From positions 62,001 through 126,000 of the forward strand of contig CAVVIQ010000002.1 of the NCBI GenBank assembly GCA_963748385.1: 64,000 nt of DNA, read 5' to 3'. This stretch comes from Rhodoblastus sp963748385. Its GTDB lineage: Bacteria; Pseudomonadota; Alphaproteobacteria; Rhizobiales; Beijerinckiaceae. This document shows positions 9,585 through 18,605 of this stretch, in pieces. A model generated the notes under the pieces. That model worked only from the letters and a program-made list of their open reading frames with translations. It did not search any database and was not told the origin of the DNA. The position numbers and the translations under genes were made by a program. Numbering within the stretch: the stretch's first letter is position 1; the number at the start of each line of letters is the position of its first letter.

Positions 9585-9914
9585 ATGAAGGGCAATGGCG
9601 CAAGGGGCGAGGCGGTCGAGGGCGCGGCGGCGGCCGAGGCGGATACGATCGATCAGGTGCGCGAGCTTCTGTTCGGCGCCGACAAACGTGCGACCGACAC
9701 GCGCTTCGGGCAGTTCGACGACAAGCTGGAAAAGCTGGTTGCGGATTTGCGCGCCGATCTCGCCGCCAAGTTCGCCGATCTCGAAAACCGGATCGATACG
9801 CTCGCTCGCGACGTCGAGCAAAGGCGGCTGACCTCGGTCGACGACATCGGCGCGGCCATCGCCAATCTCGGCGCGGCGGTGCGCAACATGGGCGCCTCGG
9901 GCAAGGCGCGATAA
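9585..9914 (+). CDS. Coiled-coil protein of the GTPase/OmpA module
   Basis: This 109-residue soluble protein opens a three-gene operon. Residues 23-35 (DQVRELLFGADKR) carry an LLF-type motif that recurs near the N terminus of the following OmpA-domain protein (LLKRLLFRSEQSR). Residues 36-80 form a charged heptad-rich coiled coil (DKLEKLVADLRADLAAKFADLENRID). The last 25 residues are Ala-rich. Small proteins with an N-terminal LRELLFG segment followed by a coiled coil are found beside OmpA-domain and small-GTPase genes, but I know of no assigned function. The ribosome binding site GGAGGCGGAG is very strong, which decides the start. The next gene begins two bases after the stop codon. Confidence 0.7.
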   Translation: MKGNGARGEAVEGAAAAEADTIDQVRELLFGADKRATDTRFGQFDDKLEKLVADLRADLAAKFADLENRIDTLARDVEQRRLTSVDDIGAAIANLGAAVRNMGASGKAR

Positions 9915-9915
9915 A

Positions 9916-11580
9916 ATGCCGGCTCCGGCGCCCGAACCCGACGCGGAAATCGCGGCGCCTGGAACCGGGGCGGAGCCGGGGGAAGAACTCGGCCTGCTGA
10001 AGCGGCTGCTGTTTCGCAGCGAGCAGTCGCGGCTCGACGCGCTTCAGGCGGGCGCCGAGGCCCTGGCGGCGCGGCTCGGCGACAATGCGCGGCTGGAGGC
10101 GGCGACGGCGGAAGTCCTTGCCGGCGCCCTGCGCCGCGCCGAAATCGCAAGCCATCGCGAATTGTCGCAGGCGCTTGCGCCCCTGGTGCTTTCCGCGATC
10201 CGTTCCGAGATCGCCAATTCGCGCGACATGATGGTCGAGGCGCTTTACCCCATCACCGGTCGCCTCGTCGCCGCCGCCGTTTCCAACGCCTTCCGCGCGC
10301 TGGTGCAGGACATCAATCTTCGGCTCGACCGGCTGCTGTCCACCCGGCCGTGGCGGCTGCGGTTGCGCGCCCTGATGACCGGGCGGCCGCTCGCGGAAAT
10401 CCTGCTCGAAGCCGCGCAACGCCCCCGCGTGCGCCGCATTCTGGCGCTGGAGCGCGACAGCGGCCGGCTGCTCGCCCATTGGCCCGCCGACAGCGCGCCG
10501 GATTCGCAGGACGAAATGATCGGCGGAATGCTCGCCGCGATCAGCCAGTTCGCGGCCGAGGCCTTTTCCCGGGAACACGGCGAATTGCGCACCCTCGACA
10601 TGGGCGCGAGCCGCCTGCTGCTGCGCGCCTCGGCGCGGCTCATCGTGGTCGCCGAATTTCTCGGCGAGCCGCGCGCCGGCGACGACGCGCGGATGGACGC
10701 GGCGCTGCTTTCGCTGGTTTCGGCCTCGCCCGAGGGGCCGGACGCGGCGGCGCTGGCCGGAGTCGCCGCCAATTGCGCTGAAAGCTCGCCCGCGAAAGGC
10801 GCCAAGGCGGGCAAACTGGCCTTGGCCGCGCTGATTCTGCTCTTGATGGGCTGGGCGGCCTATGGGCCGGCGCGGGATTTTTTGTGGGAGCGGCGGATCG
10901 ACGCCGCGTTCGCCCGCGCCGTCGCGGCGCAGCCGGGCCTCGAAGACTGGCCGCTGAAACTGACGCTGGACTTTGGCGGGCGACGCGCGGCGCTCGTCGG
11001 GCTCGCCCCGCCCGAGGCCGATCTCGAGACGCTCAAGCGCGCGATCGACGGCGCGGGAACGCCTATTCGCCTGGATATGCGCGTCGCGCGGGTCGAGACT
11101 GCGGCGAGTCCCGACGCCGTCGCGCAGCGCGAGGGCGCGAAAACCCTGTCGGGCAAGGTCGCACGGCTCGAATTGGCCGAGGCCGCGCGCCAAGCGGAAG
11201 CCGCGACGCCGGCGGCCCACCTCGCGCGCCTCGCCGCCGCGACGGCGATCTGGTTCGACGACGGCGCGAATTTCCTCGATCCGAAAGCCGCGCAGGCGCA
11301 AGTCGCGGCTCTGGCGGCGGCGTTGAAGGACAGCGGCGGCGCCCTCAGGATCGTCGGCTATACCGACAGCCGGGGGTCGCTTCAGCGCAACGCCAAACTC
11401 TCCCAGGCGCGCGCCGCCGCCGCCGCCGCGGCGCTCATCGCGCAAGGCGTGGATCCAGGCAGGCTCGTCGCCGTGGGCCGGGGCGACGAATCGCCCGTCG
11501 CCGCCGAAAGCGGGCCGGACAGCCGCCGCAACCGCCGGGTAGTCTTCGAGCCGATCCCGAAAGCGGAGCCAGGAAATTGA
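9916..11580 (+). CDS. Trans-envelope OmpA-domain protein with cytosolic longin/roadblock-like region
   Basis: This 554-residue protein appears to span the inner membrane once. Residues 28-42 repeat the LLF motif of the preceding coiled-coil protein. Residues 85-165 are helical (ALAPLVLSAIRSEIANS, VAAAVSNAFRALVQDINLRL). Residues 172-270 (RRILALERDSGRLLAHW, MIGGMLAAISQFAAEAF, LLLRASARLIVVAEFLG) look like a longin/roadblock-type fold, a class often paired with small GTPases. A transmembrane helix lies at 300-317. The periplasmic part has a BON-like stretch (about 335-395) and a C-terminal OmpA domain (about 445-548) with GYTDSRGSLQRNAKLSQARA and DSRRNRRVVF, the peptidoglycan-binding motifs. Inference: it links a cytosolic GTPase to the cell wall. 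Its stop overlaps the TTG start of the GTPase gene. Confidence 0.8.
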   Translation: MPAPAPEPDAEIAAPGTGAEPGEELGLLKRLLFRSEQSRLDALQAGAEALAARLGDNARLEAATAEVLAGALRRAEIASHRELSQALAPLVLSAIRSEIANSRDMMVEALYPITGRLVAAAVSNAFRALVQDINLRLDRLLSTRPWRLRLRALMTGRPLAEILLEAAQRPRVRRILALERDSGRLLAHWPADSAPDSQDEMIGGMLAAISQFAAEAFSREHGELRTLDMGASRLLLRASARLIVVAEFLGEPRAGDDARMDAALLSLVSASPEGPDAAALAGVAANCAESSPAKGAKAGKLALAALILLLMGWAAYGPARDFLWERRIDAAFARAVAAQPGLEDWPLKLTLDFGGRRAALVGLAPPEADLETLKRAIDGAGTPIRLDMRVARVETAASPDAVAQREGAKTLSGKVARLELAEAARQAEAATPAAHLARLAAATAIWFDDGANFLDPKAAQAQVAALAAALKDSGGALRIVGYTDSRGSLQRNAKLSQARAAAAAAALIAQGVDPGRLVAVGRGDESPVAAESGPDSRRNRRVVFEPIPKAEPGN

Positions 11581-12083
11581 AATTTTCCGCGAAAGTCATG
11601 CTGATCGGCGATATCGGCGTCGGGAAGTCCTCGCTCGCCAAAAGGCTCATGTTCGGCGCATTCGACGCCGATTACAAAACCACGATCGGCGTGGACATCC
11701 TGACCCACGAGCTGACCCTGAAGACGGACGCCGGGCCGGTGACCGCGCGGCTGCTGCTGTGGGACACCGACGGCGATTTCGGCCAGCATATTTTCAAGTC
11801 GGTTTATCTTTCCGGCGCTTCGGGCGCATTGGTGGTGGCCGACGCCTCGCGCCCCTCGACCATCGAAAGAATGTTCGAACTCGCCGCCGATTTTCTGGAG
11901 CGGCGTCCTGGCCGCTCGTTGCGGGCGGTGGTCAACAAGACCGACATATCGGTTCCCGACATTACGCTGTTCAACCGGCGCGGCCTTCCCGCCGAACATG
12001 TGATGTTTTCCAGCGCCAAGACCGGCGAGGGCGTGACGGCCGCCTTCGACGCCATCGCCACGGATATTTATCGGCGGCTGTGA
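11577..12083 (+). CDS. Ras/Rab-like small GTPase
   Basis: This is a 168-residue small GTP-binding protein of the bacterial Ras-like superfamily. All five G boxes are visible: P-loop GDIGVGKSS (11-19), switch I YKTTIGVD (33-40) very like Rab proteins, G3 WDTDGD (62-67), G4 NKTD (120-123) and G5 SSAKTGEG (145-152). The usual WDTAGQ is changed to WDTDGD, so the Gln that activates water in Ras is replaced by Asp, hinting at slow intrinsic hydrolysis or a dedicated activator. No C-terminal prenylation Cys is present. The TTG start at 11577 overlaps the previous stop (TTGA), implying translational coupling; an ATG at 11598 would cut the first beta strand. The preceding OmpA-domain protein is the likely partner. 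Confidence 0.85.
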   Translation: MKFSAKVMLIGDIGVGKSSLAKRLMFGAFDADYKTTIGVDILTHELTLKTDAGPVTARLLLWDTDGDFGQHIFKSVYLSGASGALVVADASRPSTIERMFELAADFLERRPGRSLRAVVNKTDISVPDITLFNRRGLPAEHVMFSSAKTGEGVTAAFDAIATDIYRRL

Positions 12084-12131
12084 CGATGCCTTGTCCTGTC
12101 CGGAGACGCGCCATAGGGCGTGCGAAAGGAC

Positions 12132-12149
12132 GCCCGTCCAAAGACGGGC
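12132..12149. terminator. Hairpin between convergent genes
   Basis: A 7-bp perfect GC-rich stem (12132-12138 with 12143-12149) with a CAAA loop lies between the convergent GTPase and lpdA genes. No long U run follows on either strand, so it is a possible bidirectional terminator only. Confidence 0.4.
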
Positions 12150-12180
12150 TATGGGGAAGAAGGGTTTTGACGCGCGCCGG

Positions 12181-13906
12181 CTATTTTTTCTTCGGTGGGA
12201 TCAGATCGGTGATCACGCCTTCGAAAAGCTCCGCCGCCATGGCGAAGGTTTCGGACAAGGGTCGGATGGGGGTGGATGGTGAGGCCGATGTCTTCGGCGT
12301 CGGCGCCCATTTCGATGGCGAGCGCGGCTTCGGCGATCAGATCGCCGGCGTTGACGCCGACGATGCCGCAGCCGATCAGGCGCTTGCTCTCCTCATCGAA
12401 CAGAACCTTGGTCGCGCCCTCGTCGCGCCCGAGCGAGAGGGCGCGCCCCGACGCCGCCCAGGGAAAAATCGCCTTGCCGAATTTCAGGCCCTTGGCTTTC
12501 GCTTCGGTTTCCGTCACCCCGACCCAGGCCACTTCGGGGTCGGTGTAGGCGACGGAGGGGATGACCTTGGCGTCGAAGGCGGATTTATGGCCGCAGGCGA
12601 CTTCCGCCGCCACCTTGGCTTCGTGCGTCGCCTTGTGGGCCAGCATGGGCTGGCCGACGATGTCGCCGATGGCGAAAATATGCGGGACATTGGTCCGCAT
12701 CCGCCTGTCCACACTGATGAAGCCGCGCTCGTCCGGCGCGACGCCCGCCGCTTCGGCGTCGATCAGCTTGCCGTTGGGCTTGCGGCCCACGGCGACCAGC
12801 AGCTTGTCGAAGACATCCTCGCTTTTTTGGCCGTCGGCGGCCTCGAAGGTCACGCGCAGGCCAGCGGGCTCGGCCTTGACCGCAACCACCTTGGTCTTCA
12901 GCAGGATCCTTTCGTATTTCTTGCCGATGCGCTTGGCCAGAGGCGCGACGATGTCCTTGTCGGCGCCGGGGATGATCTGGTCCATCAGCTCGACAATGGT
13001 CACATGTGACCCCAATGCGTGATAGACCGTCGCCATTTCCAAACCGATGATGCCGCCGCCCAGCACCAGCAGGCGCTTCGGCACATCGGCCAGAGCGAGG
13101 GCGCCGGTGGAGTCGATCACGCGCGGGTCGTCATGGGGGATGAAGGGCAGGGTCACCGGCTCGGAACCCGCCGCGATGATGGCCTTGTCGAAGGAAACGA
13201 GTTTTTTCGCGCCGTCCTCGGCGGTCACTTCGATGGAATTGGCCGAAGCGAATTTGCCGACGCCGGTGACGATTGTGACCTTGCGCTGTTTCGCCAACGA
13301 GCCGAGGCCCCCGGTCAGGCGCTGGACCACGCTGTCCTTCCAAGCGCGCAGCTTGTCGAGATCGACCGAAGGCGTGAGCGAAGGAAACGCCGTTCTCGCC
13401 CATGTCATGGGCTTCCTCGATCACTTTGGCGGCGTGAAGCAAAGCCTTGGAAGGGATGCAGCCGACATTGAGGCAGACGCCGCCGAGCATCGGCCAGCGT
13501 TCGACCAGCACCACTTTCGCGCCGAGATCGGCGGCGCGGAAGGCGGCGGTATAGCCGCCGGGCCCGGCGCCGAGCACCAGGACTTCGGCGTGGAGGTCGG
13601 CGGTTTGTGGAGCCGGCGCCGGCGCTTCGGCGGGCTGGGCGCTTCGGCGGCGGGCGGGGCGGCGGCCTCGGATGCGGCTTCAAGCAAAAGTATCACCGCG
13701 CCTTCGCCGATCCTTTCGCCGACTTTGACCTTCAATTCCTTGACCAGGCCGGCCGCGGGCGAGGGCACTTCCATCGTCGCCTTGTCGGATTCGAGCACGA
13801 TCAGCGGGTCTTCCGGCTTGATGACATCGCCGGCTTTCACCAGGATTTCGATGATCGGCACATCCTTGAAATCGCCGATGTCGGGGACCTTGATTTCGAT
13901 TGTCAT
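12181..13906 (-). CDS. lpdA: Dihydrolipoamide dehydrogenase with N-terminal lipoyl domain, three frame breaks
   Basis: This is E3 of the pyruvate dehydrogenase complex, which reoxidises dihydrolipoyl groups with NAD+. The first 80 residues are a lipoyl domain (IEIKVPDIGDFKDVPIIEIL, lipoylated Lys in ESDKATMEV). Then come the FAD site (LVLGAGPGGYTAAFRAADLG), the redox disulfide (GGVCLNVGCIPSK), the NAD site (LLVLGGGIIGLEMATVYH), a second FAD motif (HIFAIGDIVG) and the His-Glu dimer-interface region (IHPHPTL). Frame changes occur near 13632, 13380 and 12257; at 12257 an extra base sits before the expected SETFAMAAELFEG ending. Read through these, the gene ends at the TAG at 12181-12183. It is last in aceE-aceF-lpdA order. 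Confidence 0.85.
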
Positions 13907-13919
13907 GTTTGTCCCCAAC

Positions 13920-15215
13920 TCACAACGCCAGCCGGCGGATGTCTTCGAGCACGACGCAGAGCGCGCGGGCGAAACGCGCCGCCGCCGCGCCGTCGATGAC
14001 GCGATGATCGTAGGACAGCGACAAGGGCAGCATCAGGCGCGGCGACGAATTCCTTGCCGGTCCAGACCGGGGCCATTTTCGCGCGCACGACGCCGAGGAT
14101 CGCCACTTCCGGCGCGTTGACGATGGGGCTGAAGCCGGTCCCGCCAATGCCGCCGAGCGAGGATATGGTGAAAGTCGCGCCCGACATTTCGGCGGGGGTC
14201 AGCTTGCCGGCGCGGGCCTTGGCGGAGAGATCGCCCAGTTCCTGCGCCAGCTCCAGCACGCCCTTCTTGTCGGCGTCGCGGATCACCGGCACGACCAGGC
14301 CTTCCGGCGTGTCGCAGGCGAAGCCGATATGCCAGTATTTCTTGTGGATCAGCGAATCCTTGGCCGGGCTGAGCGAGGAATTGAAGTCGGGATATTGCTT
14401 CAGCACCGCGACGCTGGCGCGGATCAGGAAGGGCAGCAGCGAGACGCGATAGGGCGCCGAAGCCTTCTTGCCCTCGTCATCGAGCCTTTTGCGGAAATCC
14501 TCGAGATCGGTGATGTCGGCCTCGTCATGCTGGGTGACGGCCGGGACATTGAGCCAGGAGCGATGTAGGAAGGGGCCTGACAGCTTCCTGATGCGCGACA
14601 GCGGCTTCTCCTCGACCGGGCCGAATTTTGAAAAGTCGATGGCGGGGATTTCCGGAATGCCGGCGCCGGCGAGCGCGGCGGGGGCGGCCGCGCCGCCGGT
14701 AAGATAAGCCTTCACGTCCTCCCGGGTGATGCGGCCCTTGTCGCCTGTCGCCGGCACGCGGGTCAGGTCGATGTCGAGTTCGCGGGCGAGGCGGCGCACC
14801 GTCGGCGAGGCGAAGACATCGCCGAAATCCTGCGACCGGCGCGCGCAGCCCGAGGATCGGCATGGCGCTGAAGGCTTTCCGGGCTCGGGCGTCGGCGCGG
14901 CGACGGCCTCCGGCTTGGCTTCCGGGGCCGGCGCCGGAGCGTCGACGGCGGCAGGCGCCGAAGCAGCGGCCCCTTCGGCGTCCAGAGTCAGGATCAGGCG
15001 CGAACCTTCGGAAACCTTGTCGCCGACCTTGACCAGGAGCCGCCGACACGATTCCGCCCTCGGGCGCAGGAACCTCCATCGTCGCCTTGTCGGATTCGAG
15101 CACGATCAAGCGGGTCTTCCGCCTTGATCGCATCGCCGGGCTTGACCAGGATCTCGATCACCGGAACGCCCTTGAAATCGCCGATATCCGGCACTTTCAC
15201 TTCAATCTTGGACAT
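13920..15215 (-). CDS. aceF: Dihydrolipoamide acetyltransferase (E2), three frame breaks
   Basis: This is the E2 core of the pyruvate dehydrogenase complex, which moves acetyl groups from lipoate to CoA. The ATG at 15215 starts a lipoyl domain (MSKIEVKVPDIGDFKGVP; lipoylated Lys in ESDKATMEV). An Ala/Pro linker, a peripheral-subunit-binding domain (SPTVRRLARELDIDLTRV, GRITREDVKAYL) and the acetyltransferase domain ending in the active-site motif SYDHRVIDGAAAARF follow. Only one lipoyl domain is seen. Single-base insertions are inferred near 15113, 15042 and 14040, where the conserved sequence moves to another frame each time. The gene lies 13 bases from lpdA and 38 from aceE on the same strand, so the three form one operon. 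Confidence 0.85.
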
Positions 15216-15253
15216 GTCTTGGAACCTTGAACGAAAGAGTTTCAGCGCCGATT

Positions 15254-17916
15254 TCAGGAGCGCATCGGATCGGGTTTCTCCGGGTCGAGGCGGTAGAGGT
15301 CGATGGCGTCGGCGACCTTGCGGGTGGGGATGAGCTGCGATTCCGCCATGGCTTTCAGCGCCGCGACCGCGACATAATGGCGGTCCACTTCGAAGAAGGC
15401 GCGCAGCTTGCGGCGATAATCCGAGCGCCCGAAGCCATCCGTCCCCAGCACCTTGTAGCGGGTCGGGACATGGCCGCGGATCTGCTCGGCGAAGGCGCGG
15501 ATATAGTCGGTGGTCGCCACCACCGGGCTGTCGCCGCGCTCCTGCAAAAGCTTGGTGACGTACGGAACGCGCGGCCTCCTCCATCGGATGCATCATGTTC
15601 CAGCGCTCGCAGGCGTCTGCCTCGCGCTTGAGTTCGGTGAAGCTCGTCACCGCGAAAATATCGGCGTGAATGCCGAAATCGCGCTCCAGCAGCGCCGCGC
15701 CGGCGATGGCCTCGCGCAGGATCGCGCCGGAGCCGAGCAGGGTGACTTTCTTCTCCTTCGGCGTTCCTTCCGGCGCCGCCTTGAACAGATACATGCCCTT
15801 GACGATGCCTTCCTCCGCGCCTTCCGGCATGGCGGGATGTTCGTAATTCTCGTTGAGCAGCGTCAGATAGAAATAGACGTCCTCGCCCTTGCCATACATG
15901 CGCTCCAGCCCGTGCTCGGACGATGACCGCGACTTCGTAGGAGAAGGTCGCGTCATAGGAGACGCAATTGGGGATGGTCGCCGACAGGATGTGGCTGTGG
16001 CCGTCCTCGTGCTGCAGGCCTTCGCCGTTGAGCGTGGTGCGCCCGGACGTGCCGCCGAGCAGGAAGCCCCGGGCGCGAAGATCGCCGGCGGCCCAGGCGA
16101 GGTCGTGGACGCGCTGGAACCCGAACATCGAATAATAGATGTAGAACGGGATCATCGGCGTGTTGGAATGGGAGTAGGACGTCGCCGCCGCGATCCACGA
16201 GGCCATGGCGCCGGCCTCGTTGATGCCTTCCTGCAGCATCTGGCCGGAGCGGTCCTCCTTGTAATAGGAGAGCTGGTCGGCGTCCTGCGGGCGGTAGAGC
16301 TGGCCGACCTGCGAGAAAATGCCATATTGGCGGAACATGCCCTCCATGCCGAAGGTGCGGGACTCGTCCGGCACGATCGGCACGATGCGCTTGCCGATAT
16401 TCTTGTCGCGCAACAGCGTGTTCAGCACCCGCACGAAGCTCATGGTGGTGGAGATTTCGCGGCCGTCGGTCGCCTTGAGCTGCGCCTCGAAGGCCGAGAG
16501 CGGCGGAATGACCAGCGGCTCGCTCTGGCGCCGGCGCGCCGGCAGATAGCCGCCGAGCGCCTCGCGGCGCGCCCGGAGATAGTTCATCTCCTCCGACCCT
16601 TCGGGGAATTTGATGAAGGGGAAATGCTCGAGTTCGCTGTCGACGACCGGAATGTTGAAGCGGTCGCGGAATTGTGTCAGCGCAGCGAGGCTCATTTTCT
16701 TGGCCTGATGCGCCATCATCTGGGCCTCGCCCGCCGAGCCCATGCCATAGCCCTTGACGGTCTTGGCGAGGATCACCGTCGGCTGGCCCTTGTGCTCGAC
16801 CGCCGCTCTATAGGCCGCGTAGATCTTCTTGGAATCGTGGCCGCCGCGCGTCAGCCGCCAGATCTTTTCGTCGGACCAGTCCCTGACCATCTCGGCGGTT
16901 TCGGGATAACGCCCAAAGAATTTCTCGCGGATATAGGCGCCGCTCTTGGACTTGAAATCCTGGTATTCGCCATCGACGCATTCTTCCATCAACTGGCGCA
17001 GGCGACCCGAATAATCCCTGGCGAGCAATTCGTCCCAGGTCGTGCCCCAGATCACCTTGATCACGTTCCAGCCGGCGCCGCGGAAATCGGCCTCCAGCTC
17101 CTGGATGATCTTGCCGTTGCCGCGCACCGGGCCGTCGAGGCGCTGGAGGTTGCAATTGATGACGAAGACGAGGTTGTCGAGCTTTTCCCGGCCGGCGAGC
17201 GAAATGGCGCCGAGCGATTCCGGCTCGTCCATCTCGCCGTCGCCCATGAAGGCCCAGACTTTTCGTTCATGGGTTTCGATCAGGCCGCGTCCTTCGAGAT
17301 AGCGCAGGAAACGGGCCTGATAGATCGCCATCAGCGGCCCGAGGCCCATGGAGACGGTCGGGAACTGCCAGAAATCCGGCATCAGCCAGGGATGGGGATA
17401 AGAAGACAGGCCCTTGCCGTCCACCTCCTGGCGGAAATTGAGCATCTGCTCTTCGGAAATGCGCCCCTCGAGGAAGGCGCGGGCGTAAATGCCAGGGGAG
17501 GAATGGCCCTGGATGAAGACCAGGTCGCCGGCGTGATGGTCATGGGGCGCGCGCCAGAAATGCATGAAGCCGACGTCATAGAGCGTCGCGGCCGACTGAA
17601 AGCTGGCGATATGGCCGCCAAGCTCGGAGGAGGCCTTGTTGGCCTTGAGCACCAGCATGGCGGCGTTCCAGCGGATCGCGGCGCGGATCTTGGTTTCGAC
17701 CTCGCGCACGCCGGGATGGGGCGGCTGCTGCTCCGGCGGGATGGTGTTGATATAGGCGGTGTTCCAGGCGAAGGGCAGTTTCGCGCCATTCTTGCGCGCC
17801 TCCGCCACCACGTCGCTCAACAGGCCGTCCACCCGCGCGACGCCCTCGAATTCCTGCACGGAATTCAGGGCTTCAAGCCATTCCCGCGTTTCGGCGGAGA
17901 GATCCGATTCTTCCAT
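15254..17916 (-). CDS. aceE: Pyruvate dehydrogenase E1, homodimeric type, two frame breaks
   Basis: This is the thiamine-diphosphate-dependent E1 of pyruvate dehydrogenase, of the roughly 890-residue homodimeric AceE type rather than the split PdhA/PdhB type. Visible features are FIQGHSSPGIYARAFLEGR, the ThDP motif starting GDGEMDEPESLGAI and ending FVINCNLQRLDG, and DESRTFGMEGMFRQYGIFS. Frame breaks lie near 15919 (extra base after SYEVAVIV; the sequence then continues EHGLERMYGKGEDVYFYLTL) and near 15573. The C terminus then reads VLGTDGFGRSDYRRKLRAFF to the stop at 15254. It is the first gene of the pdh operon, with lutC just downstream of its 5' side on the same strand. Many alphaproteobacteria use a split E1, so this operon type may be laterally acquired. 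Confidence 0.88.
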
Positions 17917-17963
17917 CCCTAGCTCCCTGGCGGCGGCAAGCGCCGCCGAATCGATATGCGCCT

Positions 17964-18605
17964 TTAGTCGAATATAACAATATGCAGCTTGCCGGGTCCA
18001 TGCGCGCCGCGCGCCATGACGCCTTCGATGTCGGTCGTGGCGCTCGCGCCGGTGACCAGATTGACATTGCGCGGAACGCCAAGACCGCGCGCGAAAGCGG
18101 CGTAGTCCTCCAGTCGCGGCAAGAGACTTTTGGCGTCGAGCGCGACAAGATGATGAAGGGGGAGAAATTCATAGAGGGTCGGCGCTTCGGGGCTGGAATG
18201 AAAGACCAGCGAGCCGGTCTCGGCCACGCCGGCGAGCGCGATCCCGACCGCGACCGCGCTGTCCGGGCGCAAGGGCGCGGCGGGGTTCAAATCGCCCCAG
18301 GCCAGGCGTTGCAGGCGCGGATCGGGCTGGAGGGAAAAATCCGGCCCGAGGGCGTTGGCGGCGGCATAACGCGCCACGGCGGCGGGCAGATCGGCGAGGG
18401 TCGGGACGCGCTCGACAGTCGCGCCGACTTTTTCGCTGCTGGCGCGCGCCGCAAACAGGGCAGCGAGATCGTCCTGCTCCAGCGCCGGCAGGGTCCTTTT
18501 CATCGCCTCCGAACAGGCCTGAGCTTCGGCCGCGATGGCGGCCGGCGTCGCGCGATCGCGGCGCGCCTGGCGGATCGCGGCGAAAATTTTTTCGCGCGCG
18601 CTCAT
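17964..18605 (-). CDS. lutC: Lactate utilization protein C
   Basis: This 213-residue LUD-domain protein is the third subunit of the LutABC iron-sulfur complex that oxidises L-lactate to pyruvate. Conserved parts include the N terminus MSAREKIFAAIRQARRD, LAGVAETGSLVFHSSPE, LPLHHLVALD and the C-terminal TGASATTDIEGVMARGAHGP. The ATG at 18605 overlaps the lutB stop (ATGA), a mark of translational coupling, and this decides the start. It is the last gene of lutABC; the pdh genes that use its product, pyruvate, follow on the same strand 47 bases downstream. Confidence 0.9.
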   Translation of the reverse strand: MSAREKIFAAIRQARRDRATPAAIAAEAQACSEAMKRTLPALEQDDLAALFAARASSEKVGATVERVPTLADLPAAVARYAAANALGPDFSLQPDPRLQRLAWGDLNPAAPLRPDSAVAVGIALAGVAETGSLVFHSSPEAPTLYEFLPLHHLVALDAKSLLPRLEDYAAFARGLGVPRNVNLVTGASATTDIEGVMARGAHGPGKLHIVIFD

